Positions 34,681 to 44,800 of a stretch of DNA of 64,000 nt are shown piece after piece (position 1 is the first letter of the stretch; each line of letters opens with the position of its first letter). Below the pieces are notes generated by a model. That model had not been told where the DNA came from. It saw nothing but the letters and a program-made list of their open reading frames with translations, and made no database searches. A program made the position numbers and the translations under genes. This stretch comes from Sphingomonas sp. GC_Shp_5 (GTDB lineage: Bacteria; Pseudomonadota; Alphaproteobacteria; Sphingomonadales; Sphingomonadaceae). The DNA lies in assembly GCF_026540855.1 (NCBI RefSeq), contig NZ_JALNUP010000001.1, positions 310,001 to 374,000 on the forward strand. The letters are read 5' to 3'.

Positions 34681-35133
34681 TCAGGCGGCGGCAAGCGCCT
34701 TCTCGATCTCATCGACCGGATGGCCGGTGAGATCCTTGGCGAGCTCGCCGGCGAGTCGGTCGCTGACTTCCTTGTGATAATGCTTGCGCAGCTCGCCCAG
34801 CGTCTTGGGCGGGGCGACGATGATCAGCGTCTCGAACTCATGGGCGAGCGCGCGGCGCTTGAGCATCGCCGCGGTCTCGGCGGCGAAGCGATCCTCCTCC
34901 TGCTGGTGGAAGTCGGTCTCGCCGAGCGAGCCGCCGCCCGAGGCGAACTGGCCACCGCGGAGCGATGATGCCGAGCCGGCGGCGTCGGTCTTCTGATCGC
35001 GATCGGCGGCATCTGCCTGTTCCTCGGCGAGCTCGACCTTGAGATTAGGATAATCGGCATCGCCCTCGTTGCGGAAGAACAGCATCTTGCGGCCATCGGC
35101 CACCAGCACGAACGCATTGTGCGGTACCTGCAT
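34681..35133 (-). CDS. Host attachment family protein (baeRF-like)
   Basis: The 150-residue protein matches the family annotated as host attachment protein, related to bacterial eRF1-like domains. It starts with [18 protein letters not shown], contains an acidic flexible middle ([17 protein letters not shown]), and ends with a helical region in [21 protein letters not shown]. The family name came from an Agrobacterium attachment study, but the molecular function is unclear; a ribosome-linked role has been suggested from the eRF1-like fold. It is divergent from serS by 99 bp and has no operon partner. Confidence 0.82.
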   Translation of the reverse strand: MQVPHNAFVLVADGRKMLFFRNEGDADYPNLKVELAEEQADAADRDQKTDAAGSASSLRGGQFASGGGSLGETDFHQQEEDRFAAETAAMLKRRALAHEFETLIIVAPPKTLGELRKHYHKEVSDRLAGELAKDLTGHPVDEIEKALAAA

Positions 35134-35232
35134 CGTCGGTCTCCTGATCGTTATCGGTCCAGGGGGTTAACGCGGGGTGCCGCTGCTGGTTGCCGGCTTG
35201 CGCCGGGTTGCCGGCGCCGCCATAGCCCGGCG

Positions 35233-36513
35233 ATGCACGATATCCGCGCCCTCCGCGACGATCCCGCCGCCTTCGATGCCGCCCTCGCCCGGCGTGGCGC
35301 CGCCCCTCAGGCGGAGGCGCTGCTCGCCATCGACGACCGTCGCCGCGCGACCATCCTCGCCGCACAGGAAGCACAGGCGCGGCGCAACGAGCTGTCGAAG
35401 AGCATCGGCCAGGCGAAGGCGGCGAAGGACGAGGCGCGCGCGCAGGCGCTGATGGCCGAGGTTGCGGCGCTCAAAGAGGCGCTCCCGGGGCTCGAAACCG
35501 AGGAAAAGAACGCGGGCGAGGCGCTCGATGCGGCGCTGGCGGCGCTGCCCAACCGCCCCGCTGCGAACGTGCCCGAGGGCGCCGACGAGCATGACAATGT
35601 GCTGGTGGGCGAGCACGGCACCCCGACCGCGCTCGGCTTTGCGGCACGCGAGCACGATCTGATCGGCCCGGCGCTGGGGCTCGATTTCGAGACCGGCGCG
35701 GCGATCGCCGGCGCCCGCTTCACGCTGGTGCGCGGCCCCGCGGCGCGGCTCCAGCGCGCACTCGGCCAGTTCATGCTCGATTCGCTGACCCGCGAGCATG
35801 GCTATGAGGAGGTCGCGCCGCCGCTGATGGTGCGCGACGAGGCAATGTTCGGCACCGGGCAGTTGCCCAAGTTCGCCGAGGATCTGTTCCGCACCACCGA
35901 CGGCCGCTGGCTGATCCCGACCGCCGAGGTGTCGCTGACCAACATCGTCCGTGAGAAGATCCTCAAGGAAGGCGAGCTGCCGCTGCGCTTCGCCGCGCTC
36001 ACCCCCTGCTTCCGCTCCGAGGCAGGCGCTGCCGGGCGCGATACCCGCGGCTACATCCGCCAGCACCAGTTCGACAAGGTCGAGATGGTGTCGATCGTCA
36101 CCCCCGAGGCCTCGGACGCCGAGCATGAGCGGATGACGCGCTGCGCGGAAGGGCTGCTCGAGGCGCTCGAGCTGCCCTATCGGCGGATGCTGCTGTGCGC
36201 GGGCGACATGGGCTTCGCCGCGGCGCGGACCTATGATCTCGAGGTGTGGCTGCCGGGCCAGGCGCGCTATCGCGAGATCTCGAGCTGCTCCACCTGCACC
36301 GACTTCCAGGCGCGGCGGATGAACACCCGCTATCGGCCCGAGGGCGAGAAGGCGACGCGCTTCGTCCATACGCTTAACGGCTCGGGACTGGCGGTGGGCC
36401 GCACGCTGGTGGCGGTGCTGGAGAATTACCAGCAGGAGGACGGATCGGTGGCGGTGCCCCGCGCGCTGCAGCCCTATCTCGGCGGGCTCGCCCGGCTCGA
36501 TCCCAGCCGGTAA
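35233..36513 (+). CDS. serS: Seryl-tRNA synthetase
   Basis: The 426-residue protein begins [22 protein letters not shown]. It has the long antiparallel coiled-coil arm (about residues 27-100), the class II motif 2 region [24 protein letters not shown], and motif 3 in [20 protein letters not shown]. It charges tRNA-Ser, and tRNA-Sec where present, with serine. The start at 35233 begins the conserved N-terminus; an upstream extension is not protein-like. The LysM lipoprotein gene begins 10 bp after its stop and may be co-transcribed. Confidence 0.97.
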   Translation: MHDIRALRDDPAAFDAALARRGAAPQAEALLAIDDRRRATILAAQEAQARRNELSKSIGQAKAAKDEARAQALMAEVAALKEALPGLETEEKNAGEALDAALAALPNRPAANVPEGADEHDNVLVGEHGTPTALGFAAREHDLIGPALGLDFETGAAIAGARFTLVRGPAARLQRALGQFMLDSLTREHGYEEVAPPLMVRDEAMFGTGQLPKFAEDLFRTTDGRWLIPTAEVSLTNIVREKILKEGELPLRFAALTPCFRSEAGAAGRDTRGYIRQHQFDKVEMVSIVTPEASDAEHERMTRCAEGLLEALELPYRRMLLCAGDMGFAAARTYDLEVWLPGQARYREISSCSTCTDFQARRMNTRYRPEGEKATRFVHTLNGSGLAVGRTLVAVLENYQQEDGSVAVPRALQPYLGGLARLDPSR

Positions 36514-36523
36514 GACGGCGGCG

Positions 36524-37663
36524 ATGCGGCGGCTGGCGGCAACCACAGGGCTGATGGCGGCGACGCTGGCCGGGTGTATCCCGAGCGTCGATGCGCCCGG
36601 CACCGCGACGCCGCCGCCGCCGTCCTATGAGGCGCGTCCCGACCAGCCGCCGCGGGCGTCCCCGCCACCGCGCTGGCGCCGGCCGCTCGACGAGCAGCGG
36701 CCCCCGCCGCGCGAGCAGGGCCGCCCGCGTGCCGATGCCGACGTGTCGATGCCCGCCACCGCGAGGCCAGCATGGGAAGCGCGCCCGGTGGCGCCGGATG
36801 CGCGGGCGGTTTCGGCCGGAAGCTATGTCGTCCAGCCAGGCGATTCGCTGGGGCGGATTGCGGACCGGACCGGCGCGGCGGCGGAGGCGATCGCGCGCGC
36901 CAACGGGTTGCCGGCGCCGTACACGGTCAAGCTCGGCCAGCGGCTGACGATCCCCGCCGGCCGCTATCATCTCGTCCGCCAGGGCGAGAGCGGCATCGCC
37001 ATCGCCCGCGCCTATGGCGTCGAATGGTCGCGGATCGTCGCCGCCAACCAGCTCGCTGAACCCTATGTGCTGCGGGCCGGGCAGCGCGTGCTGATCCCCG
37101 GCGACAACGCCGCCGCGCCGAGCCGTGCCGAGCGCGCCGCCGCCTTCACGCTCGACATCGACGACATCATCACCGGCGGCGAACCGGCGCCGGCACCACG
37201 CCAGGCCCCCGCCAGGCGGGTGACGACGCCGCGCCGGGTGCTGCCCCCGACCGCGGTGGTCGCGGCTCCGGCGCGGCTGCCCGGCGGCGCCTTCCTGTGG
37301 CCGGTCGACGGCGAGGTGGTGCGGCGGTTCGGCCCCGGGCGCAGCGGCGAGCGCAACGACGGGATCAAGATCGCCATTGCAGCTGGCTCCCCGATCCACG
37401 CCACCCAGGATGGCGTGGTCGCCTATGCCGGTACGGGGATCGCGGCGCTTGGCGGGCTGATCATCATCAAGCATGGCGGCGGCTGGACCAGCGTCTACGG
37501 CCATGCCTCGAAACTGCTGGTCCAGCGCGGGCAGAGCGTGAAGCGTGGCCAGACGATCGGCCTGTCGGGCGACACCGGATCGGCGGACCGGCCCGAGGTG
37601 CATTTCGAATTGCGCCGCGGGCGCACGCCGGTGGACCCGCAGACGGTGCTGGCGCGGCGATAG
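36524..37663 (+). CDS. LysM/LytM (M23-like) lipoprotein, NlpD/EnvC-type
   Basis: The 379-residue protein has a lipobox ATLAGC and a proline/arginine-rich linker. Two LysM domains follow, SYVVQPGDSLGRIADRTG at about 103 and YHLVRQGESGIAIARAYG at about 150. The C-terminal M23 domain spans about 260-375. The first zinc-site motif HxxxD is degenerate (ERNDGIKI), although YGHAS and EVHFELRR are kept. This mix is typical of NlpD/EnvC-like amidase activators rather than active endopeptidases. It should sit in the periplasm bound to peptidoglycan and help cell separation. In many proteobacteria such genes lie near surE and pcm, which are not seen here. Confidence 0.88.
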   Translation: MRRLAATTGLMAATLAGCIPSVDAPGTATPPPPSYEARPDQPPRASPPPRWRRPLDEQRPPPREQGRPRADADVSMPATARPAWEARPVAPDARAVSAGSYVVQPGDSLGRIADRTGAAAEAIARANGLPAPYTVKLGQRLTIPAGRYHLVRQGESGIAIARAYGVEWSRIVAANQLAEPYVLRAGQRVLIPGDNAAAPSRAERAAAFTLDIDDIITGGEPAPAPRQAPARRVTTPRRVLPPTAVVAAPARLPGGAFLWPVDGEVVRRFGPGRSGERNDGIKIAIAAGSPIHATQDGVVAYAGTGIAALGGLIIIKHGGGWTSVYGHASKLLVQRGQSVKRGQTIGLSGDTGSADRPEVHFELRRGRTPVDPQTVLARR

Positions 37664-37671
37664 GCGGTCCT

Positions 37672-37695
37672 ACCCGGAGCACGTCCGGGGTGACG
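37672..37695. repeat. Short copy of the GGGGTGACGG palindromic repeat
   Basis: ACCCGGA and TCCGGGGT form an imperfect hairpin ending in GACGG, like the other dispersed copies. It lies between the LysM lipoprotein gene and tyrS and could end transcription of the serS unit. Confidence 0.5.
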
Positions 37696-37727
37696 GTCTC
37701 CATGCGGCGGTGTAAGGCGCGGCCATC

Positions 37728-38972
37728 ATGACCGATTACCAGTCCGACCTGCTCCGCACCCTCGCCACGCGCGGCTATATCCACCAGGTGACCGATGCCG
37801 CGGCGCTCGATGCGCTCGCCGCGCGCCAGGTGGTGCCGGGCTATATCGGCTTCGATCCGACCGCGCCGTCGCTCCACGTCGGCAGCCTCGTCCAGATCAT
37901 GCTGCTGCGCCGGCTCCAGCAGGCCGGCCACAAGCCGATCGTGCTGATGGGCGGCGGCACCGGCAAGATCGGCGACCCCTCGTTCAAGGACGAGGCGCGC
38001 AAGCTGCTCGGCGAGGACGGGATCAAGGCCAATGTCGCCTCGATCAAGCGCATCTTCGAGCGCTTCCTCACCTTCGCGCCTGAGGGCGAGATGGGCGGCC
38101 CCACCGACGCGGTGATGCTCGACAATGCCGAATGGCTCGACGCGCTCGAATATATCCCGTTCCTGCGCGACGTCGGCCAGCATTTCTCGGTCAACCGCAT
38201 GCTGAGCTTCGATTCGGTCAAGCTCAGGCTCGATCGCGAGCAGTCGCTCTCCTTCCTCGAATTCAACTACATGATCCTCCAGGCCTATGACTTCCTGGAG
38301 CTGTCGCGCCGCGCCGGCTGCCGCCTGCAGATGGGCGGATCGGACCAATGGGGCAATATCGTCAACGGCATCGAGCTTGCCCGGCGGATGGACCAGACCG
38401 AGGTCTATGGCGTCACCACGCCGCTGATCACCACCGCCGACGGCGCCAAGATGGGCAAGACCATGGCCGGCGCGGTGTGGCTGCACGAAGACCAGCTGCC
38501 GCACTTCGATTACTGGCAGTTCTGGCGCAACACCGACGATCGCGACGTCGGTCGCTTCCTGCGCCTGTTCACCGACCTGCCGCTCGGCGAGATCGCACGG
38601 CTGGAGGCGCTGGAGGGCGCCGGGATCAACGAGGCCAAGAAGATCCTCGCCAATGAGGCAACGGCGATGTGCCGCGGCCGCGATGCGGCAAGCCAGGCAG
38701 CGGAGACGGCGCGGCGGACCTTCGAGGAAGGCAGCGCCGGTGATTCGCTGCCGAGCTTTGCGGTTGCCGGCGGCACCATCGGCATCGTCGAGGCGCTGAT
38801 CGGGCTGGGCTTCTGCGCGTCGCGCGGCGAGGCGCGACGGCTGATCGCGGGCGGCGGCGCACGGGTGGACGGCGAGAAGGTCAGCGACGAGGCAGCGACG
38901 ATCGCGGTGGCGGCGAGCCCTGTGCGGATATCCGCCGGCAAGAAGCATCACGGCTTGCTCGTCGGAGCGTAA
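37728..38972 (+). CDS. tyrS: Tyrosyl-tRNA synthetase
   Basis: The 414-residue class I synthetase has the HIGH motif as HVGS in [19 protein letters not shown] and the KMSKS motif as KMGKT in [12 protein letters not shown]. Tyrosine-binding GGSDQWGNI and a C-terminal S4-like RNA-binding domain ([25 protein letters not shown]) are present. It charges tRNA-Tyr. It is the usual bacterial TyrRS length. The PilZ gene follows 70 bp downstream on the same strand with its own ribosome-binding site. Confidence 0.96.
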   Translation: MTDYQSDLLRTLATRGYIHQVTDAAALDALAARQVVPGYIGFDPTAPSLHVGSLVQIMLLRRLQQAGHKPIVLMGGGTGKIGDPSFKDEARKLLGEDGIKANVASIKRIFERFLTFAPEGEMGGPTDAVMLDNAEWLDALEYIPFLRDVGQHFSVNRMLSFDSVKLRLDREQSLSFLEFNYMILQAYDFLELSRRAGCRLQMGGSDQWGNIVNGIELARRMDQTEVYGVTTPLITTADGAKMGKTMAGAVWLHEDQLPHFDYWQFWRNTDDRDVGRFLRLFTDLPLGEIARLEALEGAGINEAKKILANEATAMCRGRDAASQAAETARRTFEEGSAGDSLPSFAVAGGTIGIVEALIGLGFCASRGEARRLIAGGGARVDGEKVSDEAATIAVAASPVRISAGKKHHGLLVGA

Positions 38973-39042
38973 GCCTCTGTAAACCAGATGGATGTACCAG
39001 CAGACTCGACGGCCTTCCGACGACGGGCCGAAGGAGTGCAGC

Positions 39043-39357
39043 GTGTCCAGTGGCGTGTTGAACGAGTTCAGCGAAGTCCGCGCAGAGCCGCGCGATGAAG
39101 TTCATTACCGCACCCGAGCCCTCCGCGCCGATCGGCGATCGCTGCCGGTGACGGTGGTCAACCTGTCCGCCAACGGGCTGATGATCCGCAGCGACACGGA
39201 CATCGCGGTCGGCGAGACGATCAAGGTGCAGTTGCCGGTCGCCGGCCAGATGGACGCCGTGGTGCGCTGGGCACTCGGCGGGCGGGCGGGCTGCCAGCTT
39301 TCGCGCGCGATCCCGCCTGCCTTGTACCATAGCGTGTTGGCGCTGATGCGCGGCTAG
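39043..39357 (+). CDS. PilZ domain protein
   Basis: The 104-residue protein is a single PilZ domain. It has RAEPRDEVHYRTR as the arginine motif and VVNLSANGLMIRS for the (D/N)xSxxG motif; the second pocket is complete. It probably binds cyclic di-GMP. The GTG start at 39043 was chosen because AAGGAG lies 6 bp before it; a longer frame to 38992 has no ribosome-binding site. It resembles the PilZ protein at 32385-32756 in size but is not closely similar outside the motifs. It is convergent with recG. Confidence 0.82.
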   Translation: MSSGVLNEFSEVRAEPRDEVHYRTRALRADRRSLPVTVVNLSANGLMIRSDTDIAVGETIKVQLPVAGQMDAVVRWALGGRAGCQLSRAIPPALYHSVLALMRG

Positions 39358-39380
39358 CCCGTCCCTCACCGGCTCGACCA

Positions 39381-41432
39381 TCAGCCAGAGCGCAGCAGCG
39401 CCACCCCGGCGTCGCGCTCGAACAGATAGAGCGCGGTGCGGGCCGCCTGGCCCCTTGGCCCTTCGAGCCCGCCATCGCGATCGATCAGCAGCCGGGCATC
39501 GTCCTGCGCGCATTGCAGCAGATCGGCGAGCATCTCGGGCGTCGCCAGCCGGAAGGCGAGATCGCCCGACTGGCGGGTGCCGAGCATGTCGCCAGCGCCG
39601 CGCAGCCTGAGATCCTCCTCGGCAATGCGGAAGCCGTCGTTGCTCTCGCGCATCAGGGCGAGGCGCGCGCGCGAGGTTTCGCTGAGCGCGTTGCCGCGCA
39701 GCAGCAGGCAGCGCGACAGCCCCCCGCCGCGGCCGACCCGGCCGCGCAGCTGGTGAAGCTGGGCGAGGCCGAACCGGTCGGCATGCTCGATCACGATCAG
39801 CGTCGCATTGGGGACGTCGACCCCGACCTCGATCACCGTGGTGGCGACTAGCACGCTCAGCCGGTTGCCCGCGAACGCCTCCATCACCGCGTCCTTCTCG
39901 GCGGGCTTCATCCGGCCATGGACGACGCCGATGCGGTCACCAAACCGCTGCTGGAGCATCTCGGCACGCATTTCGGCGGCGGCCAGGTCGCTCTTCTCGC
40001 TCTCCTCGACCAAGGGGCACACCCAATAGGCCTGGCCGCCATCGGCCATGTGGCGGCCGATCGCGTTGATCACCTCGTCGAGCCGCTCCTCGGAGACGAC
40101 GCGGGTCTCGATCGGCTCGCGACCGGGGGGCATCTCGTCAAGCCGGCTGACGTCCATCTCGCCATATTGAGCCAGCGTCAGCGTGCGCGGGATCGGCGTC
40201 GCCGTCATCGCCAGCAGGTGCGGCGGGGTCTTGCCCTTGGCCTGCAGCTCCATCCGCTGGGCGACGCCGAAGCGGTGCTGCTCGTCGACCACCACCAGGC
40301 CCAGGTCCTTGTAGCCGACCGCCTCCTGGAAGATCGCGTGGGTGCCGACGAGGATGTCGATCTCGCCCGCGGCCAGCCCCATCAGCGTCGCCTCGCGCAC
40401 CCGGCCCTTGTCGCGCCCGGTGAGCACGCCGATCGTGATCGGCAGACCGGCGAGCTGCTTGCGCAGCGTCTCGTAATGCTGGCGGGCGAGGATCTCGGTG
40501 GGGGCGAGCATCGCCGCCTGGGCGCCGGCCTCGACTGCGATCAGCATCGCCATCGCCGCGACCAGCGTCTTGCCCGAGCCGACGTCACCCTGGAGCAAGC
40601 GGAGCATCGGCGCGGTCTGGGCCAGGTCGCCCTCGATCTCGCGCACCGTGCGGGCCTGAGCGCCGGTGAGCTGGTACGGCAGGCGGAGCAGGTCGCGCAG
40701 CCGCCCGTCGCCGGCGAGCGCCCTGCCCCGTCGCTTTCGGGTGTCGGCGCGAACCAGGGTCATCGCCAGCTGGTTGGCGAACACCTCGTCATAGGCGAGC
40801 CGCTCATGCGCGAGCTTGTCGGCGGGATCGGCGTGGAAACGGGCGAGCGCGTCGCGCCAGTCCGGCCAGCCGCGCTGGCTCTTGAGGCTTGGTTCGATCC
40901 ATTCGCCCAGCACGGGCGCGCGATCGACCGATTGCGTCGCCAGCGCCCCGAGCCGGCGCGAGGTGAGCCCTTCCGACAGCGGATAGATCGGCTCGCGCTC
41001 GCGAAACTCCTCGCCCGGGTCGCCGAGATCCGGATGGATGATCTGCAACGTCTCGCCATATTGCTCGAGCTTGCCCGAGACGCGGCGCGGCTCGCCGACC
41101 GGCAGCAGCTTCTTCACCCAGCCCGACGACCCGCCGAAATAGACCAGGCTGACGGTGTTGCCCTTGGCATCGCTAGCGGTGACCCGGGTCGGGCCGCGGC
41201 CGCTGCTGACGCGGTAATCGGTGGGCGTCAGGGTGATGGCGATGATCCGTCCGACGTCGCTTGCGTCGAGTTCCTCGCGCGGCCACCGATCGACCCAGCC
41301 GGTCGGCAGATGGAAGGCGACGTCGACCACGCGTTTCAGTCCCAGCCGGTCGAGCGGCTTGGCGAGCGCGGGCCCGACCCCCTTGAGGGCGGTAACTTCG
41401 GCGAACAGCGGATTGAGGATGTCGGGGCGCAT
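39381..41432 (-). CDS. recG: ATP-dependent DNA helicase RecG
   Basis: The 683-residue protein has an N-terminal wedge/OB domain (LKGVGPALAKPLDRLGL at about residue 16), then superfamily 2 helicase motifs. These include Walker A GDVGSGKT, the Walker B variant VVDEQHRFGV and TATPIPRTL, followed by the helicase C-terminal domain with VEVGVDVPNATLIVIEHADRFGL. It regresses stalled replication forks and branch-migrates Holliday junctions. Its gene is divergent from sdhE and mfd, an arrangement that I recall from many alphaproteobacteria. Its length is normal. Confidence 0.96.
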   Translation of the reverse strand: MRPDILNPLFAEVTALKGVGPALAKPLDRLGLKRVVDVAFHLPTGWVDRWPREELDASDVGRIIAITLTPTDYRVSSGRGPTRVTASDAKGNTVSLVYFGGSSGWVKKLLPVGEPRRVSGKLEQYGETLQIIHPDLGDPGEEFREREPIYPLSEGLTSRRLGALATQSVDRAPVLGEWIEPSLKSQRGWPDWRDALARFHADPADKLAHERLAYDEVFANQLAMTLVRADTRKRRGRALAGDGRLRDLLRLPYQLTGAQARTVREIEGDLAQTAPMLRLLQGDVGSGKTLVAAMAMLIAVEAGAQAAMLAPTEILARQHYETLRKQLAGLPITIGVLTGRDKGRVREATLMGLAAGEIDILVGTHAIFQEAVGYKDLGLVVVDEQHRFGVAQRMELQAKGKTPPHLLAMTATPIPRTLTLAQYGEMDVSRLDEMPPGREPIETRVVSEERLDEVINAIGRHMADGGQAYWVCPLVEESEKSDLAAAEMRAEMLQQRFGDRIGVVHGRMKPAEKDAVMEAFAGNRLSVLVATTVIEVGVDVPNATLIVIEHADRFGLAQLHQLRGRVGRGGGLSRCLLLRGNALSETSRARLALMRESNDGFRIAEEDLRLRGAGDMLGTRQSGDLAFRLATPEMLADLLQCAQDDARLLIDRDGGLEGPRGQAARTALYLFERDAGVALLRSG

Positions 41433-41509
41433 GACTACATGACGCGACTACCCAGCCCTCACCGGTCATGCCAGCGAAAGCTCGCGTCTCGGCTCAAGAC
41501 GGATTGTTG

Positions 41510-41776
41510 ATGGACCACGCTACCCGCCTCAAGCGCCTCAAGTTCCGGGCCTGGCACCGCGGCACCAAGGAGGCCGATCTGATGATCGGCGGCTTCTTCG
41601 ACATGCATGGCACCCGGTGGACGCCGGCGGAGCTCGACTGGTTCGAGGCGCTGCTCGAGGAGCAGGACGTCGACATCATGGGCTGGGCGATCGGCTCGAT
41701 GCCCACCCCGCCGGCCTGGGAAGGGCCGATGATGACCAGCATGCGATCGATCAGCTACGTGCCCGTCGCCGAATAG
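41510..41776 (+). CDS. sdhE: Succinate dehydrogenase assembly factor SdhE
   Basis: The 88-residue helical protein has the SdhE/SDH5 motif RGxxE in RAWHRGTKEADLMIGGFFD and the later WFEALLEEQDVDIMGWAIG. SdhE promotes covalent attachment of FAD to SdhA, and to FrdA where present, in the cytoplasm. The ribosome-binding site before the ATG at 41510 is weak, so a TTG one codon upstream is possible. It lies between recG and mfd, a common alphaproteobacterial order, and 105 bp before mfd. The 41777-41881 gap contains no recognisable element. Confidence 0.92.
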   Translation: MDHATRLKRLKFRAWHRGTKEADLMIGGFFDMHGTRWTPAELDWFEALLEEQDVDIMGWAIGSMPTPPAWEGPMMTSMRSISYVPVAE

Positions 41777-41881
41777 ACCCTGCCCTTACCTCGCCGCGCA
41801 GGCGGGACCCGCGGCGGCTGCCGGTGCCGCCCATCACCCTGAGCTCCTGCCGATGCGGGAGCACGACGCCGAAAGCCCGCT

Positions 41882-44800
41882 TTGCCTGACCTGAAGACGA
41901 TCCTCACCGCCAAGGCTCCGCTGACCCTGTCGGGTGTGCCGACGGGATTCCAGCCGTCGCTGCTCGCCGATCTCGCGCGGGCCGCCGCCCACTCGGGAAA
42001 GGGCGGCCGGGCCGTGTTCATCGTGCCCGACGATGCGGCGATGCGCGCGGTGGCGGCGACCGCAGCGTTCTTCGCGCCTGAGATCGAGGTGATCAGCTTC
42101 CCGGCGTGGGATTGCCTGCCGTATGACCGCGCCTCGCCGACGCTGCGGATCATGGCCGAGCGGATCGCGGCGCTCTACCAGTTCCAGAAGAAGGCCAAGG
42201 CGCCGCAGCTGGTCCTGACCACCGCCAATGCCGCCACCCAGCGGGTGCTGACGCCGTTCCGGATCCGCCAGCTGGTGGCGACGCTGGAGCCCGGCGCAAG
42301 GATCGATCGCGACGATCTCGCCCGGCTGCTCCAGGCCAATGGCTATGTGCGCACCGAGACGGTGCACGACCAGGGCGAATATGCGGTGCGCGGCGGCATC
42401 GTCGACCTGTTCCCGAGCGGCGAGGAACAGGCGCTGCGGCTCGATTTCTTCGGCGACGAGATCGAGACGGTGCGGACCTTCTCGCCCGAGGACCAGCGCA
42501 CCACCGGGCGGGTCGACGGCTTCACCCTGCTGCCGGCGTCCGAGGCGTTGCTCGACGAGGAATCGATCAAGCGCTTTCGCACCCGCTATCGCGACAAGTT
42601 CGGCGCCACCGCGACCGGCGATCCGCTCTATCAGGCGATCAGCGACAGCCGACGGTTGGCGGGGATGGAGCATTGGCTGCCGCTGTTCGAGGACAAATTG
42701 TCGACGCTGTTCGACCATCTCGGGGCCGACGACGTGGTGGTGCGCGAATTCGGCGTCACCGGCGCGGTCGAGGGCCGCCTCGAGTCGATCGCGGATTATT
42801 ATGAGAACCGCCAGCGAGCCGAGGCGGCGCAGCCCGGGAGCTATCGGCCGCTCGCGGCCAAATCCCTCTACCTCGACGACAAGGAATGGCAGGCGGCGAT
42901 GGTCGCCGCGACCGCGCATCTGACCACGCCGTTCCACGAACCCGAAAGCGCGAGCGTGCTCGACTTCGGCGTCGATGGCGCACGCGATTTCGCGCCCGAG
43001 CGGGCAAGCGGGGTCAACATCTACGAGGCGGTGGTCGAGCATCTCGGCAAGCTGCGCAAGGGCGGCCGCAAGCCGATCCTGGCGAGCTATTCGGTCGGCG
43101 CGCGCGAGCGGCTCGGCAGTCTGCTGAAGGACCATGGCCTCAACGGCGCCAAGGCCGCCGACAGCTGGCAGCAGGCGCTCGGCATCGCCGATACCGCCAA
43201 GACCGCTGGCGTCGCGCTGGTGGTGCTGCCGCTCGACCATGGCTTCACCGCCCCCGACATTGCGGTGCTGACCGAGCAGGACATGCTCGGCGACCGGCTG
43301 GTGCGCCGCGCCAAGCGCAAGAAATCCGCCGATGCCTTCCTTGCCGAACTGGCGACGCTGACCCCGGGCGATCTCGTCGTCCACAGCGATCATGGCATCG
43401 GCAAGTATCTCGGCCTGACCTCGATTCCGGTCGGCAAGAGCCCACACGATTGCGTCGCGGTGGAATATGCCGGCGGCGACAAATTGTTCGTGCCGGTCGA
43501 GAACCTCGAAGTGCTCTCGCGCTACGGCTCGAGCGAGGAAGGCGCGAGCCTCGATCGCCTCGGTGGCGAGGCCTGGCAGCGCCGCAAGTCGAAGATGAAG
43601 GAGCGGATCCGCGAGATCGCGGGCGAGCTGATCAAGACCGCGGCGGAACGCGCGCTCCACCAGGGCGACGTGCTCGAGCCCGACGCGAGCGGCTATCCGA
43701 GCTTCGTCGACCGTTTCCCTTATGCCGAGACCGACGACCAGGATCGCGCGATCGAGGACGTGCTCGGCGACCTCGCCGCGGGCAAGCCGATGGACCGGCT
43801 GATCGTCGGTGACGTCGGCTTCGGCAAGACCGAGATCGCACTGCGCGCCGCCTTCGTCGCGGCGATGGCGGGCAAGCAGGTCGCCGTGGTGTGCCCGACG
43901 ACACTGCTCGCGCGCCAGCATTTCAACAATTTCGCCGCGCGCTTCGAGGGCTTCCCGATGAAGATCGGGCGATTGTCGCGGCTGGTGACGGCAAGCGAGG
44001 CCAAGGCGACGCGCGACGGGCTCGCCGCAGGAACGGTCGACGTCGTCATCGGCACCCATGCGCTGCTCGCCAAGAACATCGATTTCAAGCGATTGGGGCT
44101 CGTCATCGTCGACGAGGAACAGCGGTTCGGCGTCACCCACAAGGAGCGGCTGAAAGCGCTGCGCGCCGACGTCCACATGCTCACCCTCACCGCGACGCCG
44201 ATCCCGCGCACGCTGCAGATGGCGATGAGCGGGATTCGCGAGCTCTCGGTGATCCAGACCCCGCCGGTCGATCGCCTTGCGGTGCGCACCTATGTGATGC
44301 CCTGGGACCCGGTGGTGCTGCGCGAGGCGCTGCTGCGCGAACACTATCGCGGCGGCCAGAGCTTCTTCGTCACCCCGCGGCTGTCCGATCTTCCCGATAT
44401 CGAGGAGTATCTGCGCAACGAGGTGCCCGAGATCCGCTACGTCGTCGCGCACGGGCAGATGAGCCCGACCGAAGTGGAAGAGCGGATGAGCGCCTTCTAC
44501 GATAAGAAGTTCGAGGTGCTGGTCTCCACCACGATCATCGAATCGGGCATCGACATCGCGTCCGCCAACACCATGATCGTCAACCGCGCCGACCGCTTCG
44601 GCCTCGCCCAGCTTTACCAGCTGCGCGGGCGGGTCGGTCGCTCCAAGACGCGCGCCTATGCCTATCTGGTGACGCCGCCGGAGCGGATGATGACCGATAC
44701 CGCCGAGAAGCGACTGAAGGTGCTCTCCGATCTCGACAGCCTCGGCGCCGGTTTCCAGCTCGCCAGCCACGATCTCGACATCCGCGGCGCGGGCAATCTG

